25,413 nt of DNA, taken from NCBI GenBank assembly GCA_964627045.1, contig CAZVIK010000036.1, positions 1 through 25,413 on the forward strand. Direction: 5' to 3'. The notes under the pieces are model-generated. The model did no database searches and was not told the DNA's origin. It worked only from the letters and a program-made list of their open reading frames with translations. A program made the position numbers and the translations under genes. The DNA comes from CAZVIK01 sp964627045. Lineage in GTDB: Bacteria; Acidobacteriota; Terriglobia; Bryobacterales; Bryobacteraceae. The number at the start of each line of letters is the position of its first letter. Position 1 is the first letter of the stretch. Of the stretch, positions 8,701 through 15,554 are shown in pieces.

Positions 8701-9213
8701 GGCTTCGACATGTACCTGAAGCTGCTCGAAGAGGCGGTTCACGAGTTGAAGGGCGAGCCGGTGCCGTTGGAGGTGCGCACCAGCGTGAACCTGGGCCTGG
8801 ACCTGCGGATTCCGGCCGAGTACATCTCCGAAGAGCACCAGCGGCTGCGGGCGTACAAGCGCATCGCCGAAGCCGGCGATCGAGCCAAGGCCGCGGCCGT
8901 CTTGGCCGAACTGAGCGACCGCTACGGACCGGTGCCCGAGGCCGTCTCCAGCCTGGTGGAGTTCTCGTTGATCAAGAGCCGTGCCGAGCAAATCGGGATC
9001 GAGTCCATCGAGCGGCGGCACGGCGTGTTGAATCTGAAGTTCCAGCCCCAATCGCGCGTGGAGCCGGCCCGGCTGATGGACTTGGTGCGGCGCACGGCGG
9101 GGGCGCAGTTCACTCCGGCCGGCGTGCTGCGGATTCCGGCCGAAGGCGCGGGCGGGACATCCGGCGTGCTGACTGGGCTGCGCGAATGCCTGGAGTCGCT
9201 GGCGGTGAAGTGA
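5746..9213 (+). CDS. mfd: Transcription-repair coupling factor Mfd
   Basis: A full-length Mfd (1155 residues; E. coli Mfd is 1148), the SF2 translocase that pushes stalled RNA polymerase off damaged template and recruits UvrA. Domains in order: UvrB-like N-terminal region (about 1-350); a linker; the CarD-like RNA-polymerase-interacting domain (about 490-590, KPGDYIVHAQHGVGRFLG); and the RecG-like helicase domains with Walker A GDVGFGKTE (Lys649), DEEQ box (744-747) and a TMSATPIPRTL motif. The RGRVGRS motif follows, then the C-terminal TRCF domain that masks UvrA binding. The start is TTG at 5746: the frame has a stop at 5725-5727 and no ATG or GTG between. Only a weak GGA lies upstream. Regulation probably comes from the TACAAT -10 at 5720. 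Confidence 0.97.
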   Translation: MTHPAIRELLAELGRKDSFQDLVRRLHAEESPALALSGLTPTAKALYLALLWKATERPLLVITEGSREAELLSESVQTFFDLLASGGGPGRPQTIPALDVLPHQQLSPHSEISEERAIGLYRLASRHAPITVTPAASALLRIDTPDYYRQLALTLRAEEEVPFEDVVSHLAGIGYERREPVEMVGEYSVRGGILDVFSPESPRPVRIEFLGDLVESMRLFDIETQRSVLKVQHCTLLPMLEQPCSPPLLAQLRERIGRDPAPGEDLSFPGWEFLTPLVRPREGTLAGLAEHAILIEDEPPRLRSAAEKLWERLERGSEHALCPPEKLFLRWQEWEAAIEGRARVALSELSLDGAGAHVEVRTRPSMAFHGNLPVAVAEVRNLVERGGRAVFFAATMGEVERLADVFQEYAVPFQLGTEVTGRQADYLSERSYLAGPSASTVLLKGQVRRGTVFLDPLVAMFGSEDLFDASDLVARPAARKAAGAFAADLADLKPGDYIVHAQHGVGRFLGLREIEQEGERFDYMLVEYAGEAKLYVPLTRMDLVQRFRGAGDGGPALDKLGGATWEKTKKRVKARMRDMAEELLKLYAGRRLAEGFAFSADSNWQREFEDAFEFTETKDQLAAIQDVRRDMESPQPMDRLLCGDVGFGKTEVAMRAAFKALGDGKQVSVLAPTTVLAFQHYETFKRRFAPFPVRVEMLSRFVAPPERQQILADLAAGKVDVVIGTHRLLSKDVEFHDLGLLIVDEEQRFGVRHKERLKQIKKNIDVLTMSATPIPRTLHMSLLGLRDMSVIETPPKDRLAIHTVVAPYDEGVIRQAIELEMARGGQVYFVHNRVESIWARAAEIQRLVPECRIAVGHGQMPESQLEKAMIGFMRRDYDMLLCTTIIENGLDIPLANTIVVDNAQNYGLSELYQLRGRVGRSNRRAYAYLLVPSVGELTDIARKRLAALKEFSELGAGFKIAALDLELRGAGNLLGGEQHGHINAVGFDMYLKLLEEAVHELKGEPVPLEVRTSVNLGLDLRIPAEYISEEHQRLRAYKRIAEAGDRAKAAAVLAELSDRYGPVPEAVSSLVEFSLIKSRAEQIGIESIERRHGVLNLKFQPQSRVEPARLMDLVRRTAGAQFTPAGVLRIPAEGAGGTSGVLTGLRECLESLAVK

Positions 9214-9224
9214 GGCCGGTGAAG
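9203..9224 (+). repeat. Direct repeat CGGTGAAG x2 upstream of the TA pair
   Basis: CGGTGAAG occurs at 9203-9210 (last codons of mfd) and again at 9217-9224, with 14 bp between repeat starts, immediately ahead of the -10 at 9228. It could be an operator for autoregulation of the pair downstream or a coincidence; nothing else supports a binding role. Confidence 0.25.
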
Positions 9225-9227
9225 CGA

Positions 9228-9233
9228 TAAAAT
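9228..9233 (+). promoter_or_regulatory. -10 element TAAAAT for the DUF433/DUF5615 pair
   Basis: TAAAAT (5 of 6 matches) lies 15 bp after the mfd stop. The predicted transcription start is about 9240, leaving a leader of about 10 nt that contains AGGAG (9241-9245) four bases before the ATG at 9250. The earlier in-frame ATG at 9232 sits inside this -10 and is therefore unlikely to be transcribed from it. Confidence 0.45.
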
Positions 9234-9249
9234 GGTGCTGAGGAGCAAC

Positions 9250-9462
9250 ATGGACCTCCAGCGCATCACCATCGAGCCGGGCAAGCGCTCGGGGCAGCCT
9301 TGCATCCGCGGGTTGCGGATCACGGTGTGGGACGTGCTTGGGTGGCTGGGCGCCGGGATGACCGAGGAGCAAATCCTGGCGGACTATCCCGAGCTCGAGA
9401 AAGACGACTTTCGCGCCGTGTACGATTTTGCGGCGCAGATGGGCCGGCGGGTCGCGGTGTGA
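9250..9462 (+). CDS. DUF433 family antitoxin-type protein
   Basis: A 70-residue DUF433 protein, a family treated as the VapB-like antitoxin partner of DUF5615 toxins. The signature is QRITIEPGKRSGQPCIRG followed by RITVWDVLGWLGAGMTEEQILADYPEL, a small helix-turn-helix-like fold. I chose the ATG at 9250 rather than the in-frame ATG at 9232 for three reasons. The family alignment begins at MDLQRI; an AGGAG Shine-Dalgarno precedes 9250; and the -10 hexamer overlaps 9232. The stop overlaps the downstream toxin start by 4 nt. Antitoxin-first order is the usual layout. Length and composition are normal for the family. Confidence 0.85.
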   Translation: MDLQRITIEPGKRSGQPCIRGLRITVWDVLGWLGAGMTEEQILADYPELEKDDFRAVYDFAAQMGRRVAV

Positions 9463-9806
9463 AGTTGCTGTTTGACGAAAACCTATCGCGCAAGCTGGTG
9501 GCGCGGCTTTCGGACCTATTCCCCGGCTCCAGTCACGTGACGTTCGTCGGCCTCCAGCAACAACCCGATCTGGCGGTATGGGACTTCGCCAGACAGCAAG
9601 GGTTCACGATCGTGAGTGCGGATGCCGACTTCTACCAACTTGCCTCGACGCTCGGCCCTCCGCCGAAGGTGGTCCTGCTGCGTGGGTGCGACTATCCCAC
9701 ACAGGTGGCCGAACGTCTGCTGCGCGACCGCGCCGTCAGGATCACGGCGTTTGGAGAGAGCGACGACGAATCCGTCCTGATCTTGAAGGCGCATGGTCCC
9801 GTGTAG
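9459..9806 (+). CDS. DUF5615 (PIN-like) putative toxin
   Basis: A 115-residue protein of the DUF5615 PIN-like family, predicted ribonuclease toxins paired with DUF433. The start is GTG (9459-9461) overlapping the antitoxin TGA (GTGA), and it gives the canonical N-terminus KLLFDENLSRKLV. Acidic residues of the PIN-like active site are visible: Asp6/Glu7 in FDENLS and Asp55/Asp57 in SADADFYQLA. The C-terminal half (PPKVVLLRGCDYPTQVAERLLRD) also fits the family. Overlap coupling keeps synthesis of toxin tied to antitoxin. Function is by family only; many DUF433/DUF5615 pairs have not been tested for toxicity. Confidence 0.83.
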   Translation: MKLLFDENLSRKLVARLSDLFPGSSHVTFVGLQQQPDLAVWDFARQQGFTIVSADADFYQLASTLGPPPKVVLLRGCDYPTQVAERLLRDRAVRITAFGESDDESVLILKAHGPV

Positions 9807-9846
9807 GTGCGATGGACCAGCGGTCGCCCCGCCCGGATCGGGCCGC

Positions 9847-9852
9847 TAGAAT
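9847..9852 (+). promoter_or_regulatory. -10 element TAGAAT for a leaderless start
   Basis: TAGAAT is followed by exactly 6 nt (AGTGCC) and the ATG at 9859. This is the same hexamer and spacing as at 1029-1034, so the message should start at the initiation codon. No Shine-Dalgarno is present, and the -35 region (around 9824) is weak. Confidence 0.55.
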
Positions 9853-9858
9853 AGTGCC

Positions 9859-10869
9859 ATGCACTGCCGTGGCGGCGTGTCATTCCTCCTCCTGGCCTGG
9901 CTTGCCCTGGCGCAGCCATCGCCCAAGCCTCAGGTGATCGAAAACCGGATGGTCTGGGCGCGCGCGCCGCACAACGCGTACACCGATCTAGCGCGATTCC
10001 GCGATCGGTGGTTCCTGGTGTTCCGAGAGGGCAGCCAGGTCGCCGGCGCCGACGGCGCGTTGCGCGTGCTGACATCGAGCGACGGCGTGGCCTGGTCGCC
10101 GATGGCGGAATTGACCGTGCCGGAGGCCGACGTGCGAGCCCCGGCGATCAGCGTTGCGCCGGACGACCGCCTGGTGCTCACGGCGGCCATTCGGCGTGCG
10201 GGATCGCCGCCGCACACCGCGCTCTGGTATTCCTTCGACGGCAGAGAGTGGCACGGCCCGGAACCCGCCGGAGCTGCGGGTGAAGTTTTCGGGCGGTTTG
10301 CGTGGTACAGGGGCCTAGGATACGCCATGGCCTACGATCCCAACGCAGCGGATACGTTGCGCCTTTACGCCGCCGGCACTCCGAACCTCAACATGTCGGT
10401 GCATTCCACCGCTATCCCCGTGGCGGGGCAGCCGGCCGATTCAGCGGTGCTGTTCGAACAGGACGGCTCGGCACTGTGCCTCCTCAATCGCGAGGGCGCA
10501 ACGGCGCTCATGGGCAAGTCGCGCAGCCCGTTCAAGGGATGGACTTGGAAGCCGCTGCCCCAGACGATCGCGGGACCGAGCCTGGTGCGCCTGCCCGACG
10601 GGCGAATCGTGGCCGCCGGGCGGCTGGTGGGCGACACCGTACGAACGTCGCTCTTTTGGGTTAAACCGGAGGAGAACTCTGTTTCCGAGTTCTTCGCGTT
10701 ACCCTCGGGCGGCGACACCGGCTCTCCCGCGTTAGCATTCCACGACGGCGTGCTGTGGGTCAGTTACTACTCCTCGCATGAAGGGCGGGCGTCCATCTAC
10801 CTTGCGAAGCTGCGGCTGCCGCCGATCGCCGAAACGGTGAAGCCGCAGCGGCTTACGTTCGGGAAGTAG
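9859..10869 (+). CDS. Exported sialidase-fold / BNR-repeat beta-propeller protein
   Basis: A 336-residue secreted protein with a short signal peptide (hydrophobic SFLLLAWLALAQ, cleavage near residue 19) and repeated beta-propeller units. Asp-box-like motifs (S-x-D-G-x-x-W) appear at 73-79 (SSDGVAW) and, more loosely, at 125-131 (SFDGREW). A recurring RLPDGRIVAAGRL-type strand pattern supports the exo-alpha-sialidase-like six-bladed fold. The catalytic Arg triad and FRIP motif of true sialidases are not evident, so the enzymatic role is open: it may be a glycoside hydrolase relative or a non-catalytic binding protein. It stands alone between the toxin-type pair and the convergent deaminase gene, with its own predicted promoter. 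Confidence 0.7.
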   Translation: MHCRGGVSFLLLAWLALAQPSPKPQVIENRMVWARAPHNAYTDLARFRDRWFLVFREGSQVAGADGALRVLTSSDGVAWSPMAELTVPEADVRAPAISVAPDDRLVLTAAIRRAGSPPHTALWYSFDGREWHGPEPAGAAGEVFGRFAWYRGLGYAMAYDPNAADTLRLYAAGTPNLNMSVHSTAIPVAGQPADSAVLFEQDGSALCLLNREGATALMGKSRSPFKGWTWKPLPQTIAGPSLVRLPDGRIVAAGRLVGDTVRTSLFWVKPEENSVSEFFALPSGGDTGSPALAFHDGVLWVSYYSSHEGRASIYLAKLRLPPIAETVKPQRLTFGK

Positions 10870-10939
10870 AGGCCGGGTCTCGCGCCGGTGGAAGGTATGG
10901 CGGCGCGGCGAGGCTGGCGATCCGCCCCGCGGCGTGCCC

Positions 10940-11854
10940 CTATCGGAACGCGTAGCGGAAGCCGTTGGCGGCGACCTCGCGCAGCTCCGCCTCGGAGAAT
11001 CCGAACCGCTCGGCCGCCAATTCGTACTCGCGATTCAGCGTGGTGTGGAACATCGCGGGATCGTCGGTGTTCAGCACGATGGGCACGCCGGCGTCGAACA
11101 GCGCCCGCACGGGGTGAGCCGATAGCGACGCCACGGCGCCGGTGGCCACATTGCTCGAGATGCAAATTTCCAGCGGGACGTTCCGGTCGCGCAGTTCGCG
11201 CAGCAGCGCCGGGTCGTCTATCGATTGAATCCCGTGTCCGATTCGCTCGGCGCCGATCGCCAGGGCGGCCCACACCGACTTCGCGCCACCGGTCTCACCG
11301 GCATGGGCCGTAAGCCTCAGGCCCTTCGAAGCGGCAAAACGGTAGACATCCGTGAACAACTCCGCCGGTCCTCTGGCCTCGTCGCCTCCAATGCCAAGGC
11401 CCGCGACGCCGTCCCGCACGCGTTCCGCAGCCAGTTCCGCGACACGCTGCACGGATTCGACGCCAAACTGCCGCACGCCGTCGAACAGCCACCGGACTTC
11501 CACCTTGGACCGCAACCCTTCCCGGCGGACCGCGTCATAGATCGCCGGAAGGTCCTGGTTCATCCAAACGACCACGCCGGCCGACAGGATAATCTCCGCG
11601 TAGCGCACGTTCTCGCGTTCCAGCCGTTCCAGTAGGCGGCGCGTAATCAGCGCGTAGTCGTCCGGTCCCCGGAGGTGCTCGTTCACCCATTTGTAGCTGC
11701 GCAGGAAGCCGAGGAAGTCCTCGTACTGGTATCGTGCGCGAATCTCCTCCAGGGTCAGTTGCGGCGCGAGTTCCTGCAAGGTTTCTGGTTCGACCGCGCC
11801 CTCGAGATGAAGGTGCAACTCCGCCTTCGGCAACTGCTGAATCCAATCGGCCAT
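10940..11854 (-). CDS. Adenosine deaminase-family amidohydrolase
   Basis: A 304-residue metal-dependent deaminase of the adenosine/AMP deaminase family. Zinc ligands and catalytic residues are in place: His14/His16 (ELHLHLEG), His184 and Glu187 (HAGE), His207 (IGHGI) and Asp264/Asp265 (LNTDDP). The substrate-side GxGGDE motif is at 154-159. The start ATG at 11854-11852 gives MADWIQQLPKAELHLHLEG, the normal distance to the first motif. An in-frame start at 11899 would run into glgB. The protein ends about 25-30 residues earlier than typical family members (stop after NGFRYAFR). Substrates in this family include adenosine, adenine and 6-amino-6-deoxyfutalosine of the alternative menaquinone pathway; sequence alone does not decide, so no gene symbol is given. 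It is divergent from glgB, with a shared promoter element. Confidence 0.88.
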   Translation of the reverse strand: MADWIQQLPKAELHLHLEGAVEPETLQELAPQLTLEEIRARYQYEDFLGFLRSYKWVNEHLRGPDDYALITRRLLERLERENVRYAEIILSAGVVVWMNQDLPAIYDAVRREGLRSKVEVRWLFDGVRQFGVESVQRVAELAAERVRDGVAGLGIGGDEARGPAELFTDVYRFAASKGLRLTAHAGETGGAKSVWAALAIGAERIGHGIQSIDDPALLRELRDRNVPLEICISSNVATGAVASLSAHPVRALFDAGVPIVLNTDDPAMFHTTLNREYELAAERFGFSEAELREVAANGFRYAFR

Positions 11855-11860
11855 CCCTGC

Positions 11861-11867
11861 CATAATA
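11861..11867. promoter_or_regulatory. Shared bidirectional -10 element of the deaminase and glgB genes
   Basis: The bases CATAATA carry a -10 on each strand. CATAAT (11861-11866, plus) lies 7 nt before the glgB ATG at 11874. TATTAT (11867-11862, minus) lies 7 nt before the deaminase ATG at 11854. Each matches TATAAT at 5 of 6 positions. Both spacings predict transcription starting at, or within a base of, the start codon, giving leaderless mRNAs in both directions. No Shine-Dalgarno at usual spacing exists for either gene. Confidence 0.55.
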
Positions 11868-11873
11868 GCTGCG

Positions 11874-14051
11874 ATGACCAAAGGCGAAGTCGATGCCATC
11901 GTCGGCGGCTATCATGGCGACCCCTTCCGCGTGCTGGGGCCGCACGCGGTCAAGCGGCGCGGGAAGCTGCCCGCTACCGAAGTTCGCGCGTTGCTGCCGC
12001 AGGCCGCCGAAGCCTGGCTGCTGGCCGGCAGCGGCGCGATCCCGATGAAGCGCCGGCACCCGGAGGGATTGTTTGCCGCGGCGTTGCCGGATGGGGTCTC
12101 CGCGTACCGGTTGCGGCTCGCGCGGCCCGATGGCGCCACATTCGAATTCGACGATCCATACCGCTTTGGCACGCAACTTACCCAGTTCGAACTGCACCTT
12201 CACGGGGAAGGCACGCACTACGAGGCCTACAACGCGCTCGGCGCGCACGTCGTGACTGTGGACGGCGTCGAGGGAGTCCGTTTCGCCGTCTGGGCGCCGG
12301 GGGCGGAAGTCGTGTCCGTGGTGGGCGACTTCAACGATTGGGACACCCGCCGCCATCCGATGCGCCAGCGCGAAGGCGGCGTCTGGGAGATCTTTCTTCC
12401 CGGCCTTGGCGACGGAGCCAAGTACAAGTATTTCGTGCGTTCGCGCTTCAATGGCTACCGCGAGATGAAGGCCGATCCCTATGCCTTCCGTTGCGAGGTG
12501 CCGCCGGCATCCAGTTCCGTCGTGACGCGCCTGGACAAGCACCAGTGGGGCGATGCCGTCTGGATGGAAGCCCGCGCCGCGCGCAAGCCGCTGAGCGAGC
12601 CTTTGTCCATCTACGAAGTCCACCTGGAAAGCTGGATGCGCGGTACCGGCGGTGAGCCGCTGAGCTACCGCGAGGCCGCCCATAAACTGGCCGAGTATGT
12701 GACCCGCCTTGGATACACCCACGTCGAGTTGCTGCCGATCACCGAGCATCCGTTCCGCGGCTCATGGGGTTATCAGCCCATCGGCTACTTCGCGCCGGCG
12801 GGCCGCTTCGGCCCGCCCGAAGACTTCATGTACTTCGTGGATCACCTGCACCAGGCCGGCATCGGCGTGATCGTCGATTGGGTGCCGGCGCATTTTCCAA
12901 AGGACGCTCACGGGCTGGCTTTTTTTGACGGCACGGCGCTCTACGAGCACGCCGATCCGCGCAAAGGCGAGCATAAGGACTGGGGCACGCTGATCTTCAA
13001 CTACGGGCGCAACGAGGTGCGCTGCTTCTTGATCTCCAGCGGCCTGTTCTGGCTGAACAAGTACCACATCGACGGGTTGCGGGTGGACGCCGTGGCGTCG
13101 ATGCTGTACCTGGACTACTCGCGCCAACCGGGCGAGTGGATTCCGAACCAATATGGCGGCAACGAAAACCTGGAGGCGATTTCCTTCCTCCGGCGGTTCA
13201 ACGAACTGGCGCACCAAGTGCCGGGCGTGGTGACCATCGCCGAGGAGTCCACCGCGTTTGCGGGCGTTTCGCGGCCGGTGTATCTGGGCGGGCTCGGCTT
13301 CACGATGAAGTGGAACATGGGTTGGATGCACGACATGCTCGAGTACTTCTCCAAGGAGCCCGTGCACCGCAAGTTCCACCACAAGAACATCACTTTCAGC
13401 CTGCTCTACGCCTTCAATGAGAACTTCGTGCTGCCGATTTCGCACGACGAGGTGGTGCACGGCAAGGGCTCCCTCATCGGGAAGATGCCCGGCGACGAGT
13501 GGCAGCGATTCGCCAACGCCCGCGCGTTTCTGGCGTTCATGTATGCGCATCCCGGCAAGAAGCTGCTGTTCATGGGCTGCGACGTGGGCCAGTACGAAGA
13601 GTGGAATCACGACGCTTCGGTGCGCTGGGACCTGTTGCAGTACGATCCGCACCGGAAGTTGCAGAATTTCGTCGCCGCGCTGAACCGTTTTTATCGCGAG
13701 CAACCGGCGCTGCACACGATCGACTTCCACTACGACGGCTTCGAATGGGTGGACTTCCGCGACGTGGACAACAGCGTGATCGCGTTCCTGCGCAAATCCG
13801 GCAAGCCCGAGGAGACGGTGTTGTTTTTCTGCAACTTCACGCCGGTGCCGCGGGCGGGCTATCGCTTCGGTGTCCCGGCGGCCGGGTTTTATACCGAAGT
13901 GCTCAACAGCGATTCCGAACTGTTCGGCGGAAGTAACGTGGGCAACGCCGGCGGTGTGCCCTCGGAAGCGATCCCCTGCCATGGCCGCCAGAACAGCATC
14001 CTCGTCACGCTGCCTCCGTTGGGGGTGGTGGCGTTCCGGAGAAAGGCGTAA
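11874..14051 (+). CDS. glgB: 1,4-alpha-glucan branching enzyme GlgB
   Basis: A full-length GH13 glycogen branching enzyme (725 residues; E. coli GlgB is 728). It cuts alpha-1,4-glucan chains and re-attaches them by alpha-1,6 links. Domain order: N1 region with the GDPFRVLGPH opening, CBM48 (about 125-230, VRFAVWAPGAEVVSVVGDFNDWD), the catalytic barrel, and an all-beta C-terminal domain. The nucleophile Asp405 lies in DGLRVDAV, the acid/base Glu458 in IAEES, and the third acidic residue Asp525 in ISHDEVVHGKGSL. The start ATG is fixed by the -10 at 11861 and the protein alignment. No other glycogen genes are adjacent, so glgB is here separated from glgA, glgC and glgP. Confidence 0.97.
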   Translation: MTKGEVDAIVGGYHGDPFRVLGPHAVKRRGKLPATEVRALLPQAAEAWLLAGSGAIPMKRRHPEGLFAAALPDGVSAYRLRLARPDGATFEFDDPYRFGTQLTQFELHLHGEGTHYEAYNALGAHVVTVDGVEGVRFAVWAPGAEVVSVVGDFNDWDTRRHPMRQREGGVWEIFLPGLGDGAKYKYFVRSRFNGYREMKADPYAFRCEVPPASSSVVTRLDKHQWGDAVWMEARAARKPLSEPLSIYEVHLESWMRGTGGEPLSYREAAHKLAEYVTRLGYTHVELLPITEHPFRGSWGYQPIGYFAPAGRFGPPEDFMYFVDHLHQAGIGVIVDWVPAHFPKDAHGLAFFDGTALYEHADPRKGEHKDWGTLIFNYGRNEVRCFLISSGLFWLNKYHIDGLRVDAVASMLYLDYSRQPGEWIPNQYGGNENLEAISFLRRFNELAHQVPGVVTIAEESTAFAGVSRPVYLGGLGFTMKWNMGWMHDMLEYFSKEPVHRKFHHKNITFSLLYAFNENFVLPISHDEVVHGKGSLIGKMPGDEWQRFANARAFLAFMYAHPGKKLLFMGCDVGQYEEWNHDASVRWDLLQYDPHRKLQNFVAALNRFYREQPALHTIDFHYDGFEWVDFRDVDNSVIAFLRKSGKPEETVLFFCNFTPVPRAGYRFGVPAAGFYTEVLNSDSELFGGSNVGNAGGVPSEAIPCHGRQNSILVTLPPLGVVAFRRKA

Positions 14052-14081
14052 TCCGTCGCGCTGCGGACGCGCCTCCGGATT
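14050..14081 (+). terminator. Imperfect hairpin overlapping the glgB stop
   Basis: AATCCG (14050-14055) pairs with CGGATT (14076-14081). After a small internal loop, GCGC (14058-14061) pairs with GCGC (14069-14072) around a 7-nt loop. No T-tract follows, so if it terminates transcription it is not a classical intrinsic terminator. A second small stem (CCCGGC 14110-14115 with GCCGGG 14128-14133) follows. The rest of the 237-bp gap up to yebC holds only the yebC promoter. Confidence 0.3.
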
Positions 14082-14228
14082 CCGGCCGCCGTTGTGGCGA
14101 GGTGGCGCGCCCGGCAAGTCCGGCCACGCCGGGACCATCTGCCATTCGAACGAAGATGTCGCCGCGTAGGGGAGCAGTCCTCGCCGGCAATCAAGCCTCC
14201 GTTCGGACGCCCCCTGCCAGCGCTGGTA

Positions 14229-14237
14229 TGCTATTCT
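14229..14237 (+). promoter_or_regulatory. Extended -10 (TGC TATTCT) for the yebC-ruvC-deoB-tpiA operon
   Basis: TGCTATTCT contains an extended -10 TGn (14229-14231) and TATTCT (14232-14237). No clear -35 is visible, which fits an extended -10 promoter. The transcription start would be about 14244, giving a leader of about 45 nt with a GAGG Shine-Dalgarno at 14279-14282, six bases before the yebC ATG. Confidence 0.4.
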
Positions 14238-14288
14238 CTCTGTTGGGCTGAGTAGCAATTCTCTTCCTCCACCGATCTGAGGTTTCTT

Positions 14289-15038
14289 ATGTCAGGGCAC
14301 TCCAAATGGGCGACCATCAAGCACAAGAAGGCCGCCACCGACGCCAAGCGCGGCAAGGCTTTCACGCGCATCATCAAAGAAATCATGATTGCCGCCCGCG
14401 CCGGCGGCGGCGACCAGGATTCCAACCCCCGGTTGCGCACGGCCGTGCTGGCCGCCAAGGGCGTCAGCATGCCCGCCGACAACATCAAACGCGCCATCCA
14501 GCGCGGCACCGGTGAGCTGGAAGGCGGCCAGATCGAAGAGGTCATGTTCGAAGGGTACGGGCCCGGAGGCGCGGCCGTCCTGGTGAATGTCGCCACCGAC
14601 AACCGCAACCGCACCGTCAGCGAAATCCGGCACATCTTCTCCAAACAGGGCGGAAATCTCGGCGAGCAGGGGAGCGTCGCATGGATGTTCGAGCGCAAGA
14701 GCCAGATTCTCATTGAAGCGGCCAAGGCGAGCGAGGAGAAGCTCATGGACCTGGTGCTCGACGCCGGCGCCGACGATCTTCGCAATGACGGCACGAATTG
14801 GGAAGTGGTGTCGCCTCCCGAAGCCCACGAACGGGTCCTCGACACCGTCCACAAGGCGGGTATCGAGACCGTATCCGCGCAGATCGCCATGCTGCCGAAG
14901 AACACCATCAAGCTCGAAGGCAAGAACGCCGGAGGCATGTTGAAGCTGGCCGAGGCTCTGGAGGAGCACGACGACGTGCAGAACGTCTACTCCAACTTCG
15001 ATATCGACGAGAAGGAGATGGAGGCGCTCGCAGGCTGA
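14289..15038 (+). CDS. yebC: YebC/PmpR/TACO1-family protein
   Basis: A complete 249-residue YebC-family protein (typical length 240-250). The N-terminus SGHSKWATIKHKKAATDAKRGK and the MPADNIKRAIQRGTGE segment are family hallmarks. Such proteins were long labelled transcriptional regulators. More recent work on YebC and mitochondrial TACO1 points to a role in translation, helping ribosomes through proline-rich stretches. Start ATG 14289 has GAGG six bases upstream. It is the first gene of a five-gene rightward operon; the yebC-ruvC pairing is a widespread bacterial arrangement. Confidence 0.95.
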   Translation: MSGHSKWATIKHKKAATDAKRGKAFTRIIKEIMIAARAGGGDQDSNPRLRTAVLAAKGVSMPADNIKRAIQRGTGELEGGQIEEVMFEGYGPGGAAVLVNVATDNRNRTVSEIRHIFSKQGGNLGEQGSVAWMFERKSQILIEAAKASEEKLMDLVLDAGADDLRNDGTNWEVVSPPEAHERVLDTVHKAGIETVSAQIAMLPKNTIKLEGKNAGGMLKLAEALEEHDDVQNVYSNFDIDEKEMEALAG

Positions 15039-15056
15039 GGGCGCCGCCCGGAGCGA

Positions 15057-15554
15057 ATGCGCGTCCTGGGGATCGACTGTGGCACCGAGCGGACCGGGTA
15101 CGGTGTCGTCGACAGCGACGGACGCGGCCACGCCCTCGTCGACGCGGGGGTGATTCGAACCAATGTGCGCGAGCCGTTGGAACTGCGCCTGCTCTCGATC
15201 GCGCGCGGGCTGCGCGACGTGATCCGGCGCCACCAGCCGGAGGCCGCCGCCGCCGAACAGGTGTTTCACGCGGCGAATACGAAGACGGCGTTGAAACTCG
15301 CCCACGCGCGCGGCGTGGCGCTCCTGGCGGTGGCCGAAGCCGGCTTGGCCCTGGGCGAGTACTCGCCTCTAGAAGTCAAGACCAGCGTGGTCGGATACGG
15401 GCGCGCCGAAAAGTCGCAGGTTCAATTGATGGTGGCGTCACTGCTCGGTTTGACTTCGCCGCTGGAGTCGGAAGACGCCTCCGACGCCCTGGCGGTCGCT
15501 ATCTGTCACGCGACCCATCAGTCCATCCACAAACACATGGAGGCCGCCCGGTGA
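15057..15554 (+). CDS. ruvC: Holliday junction resolvase RuvC
   Basis: A 165-residue RuvC endonuclease, which cuts Holliday junctions symmetrically as a dimer with RuvAB. The four catalytic acidic residues are present: Asp7 (GIDCGTERTG), Glu67 (AAEQVF), Asp140 and Asp143 (EDASDALAVA). Length is close to the usual 160-180. ATG 15057 follows a GGAG Shine-Dalgarno (15050-15053) at a short 3-nt spacing, 18 nt after yebC. Its stop overlaps the next gene by 4 nt (GTGA). RuvA and RuvB, often encoded directly after RuvC, are not in this window. Confidence 0.95.
   Translation: MRVLGIDCGTERTGYGVVDSDGRGHALVDAGVIRTNVREPLELRLLSIARGLRDVIRRHQPEAAAAEQVFHAANTKTALKLAHARGVALLAVAEAGLALGEYSPLEVKTSVVGYGRAEKSQVQLMVASLLGLTSPLESEDASDALAVAICHATHQSIHKHMEAAR

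Noticed and set aside
7495..9372. Minus-strand open frame of 625 codons across the 3' half of mfd and the antitoxin gene
   Set aside because: It spans two recognised plus-strand genes and gives a His/Gln/Arg-rich translation with no domain.
11855..11899. Longer N-terminus for the deaminase (start at 11899)
   Set aside because: It would add 15 residues not seen in the family, overlap glgB codons, and ignore the -10 placed 7 nt before the ATG at 11854.
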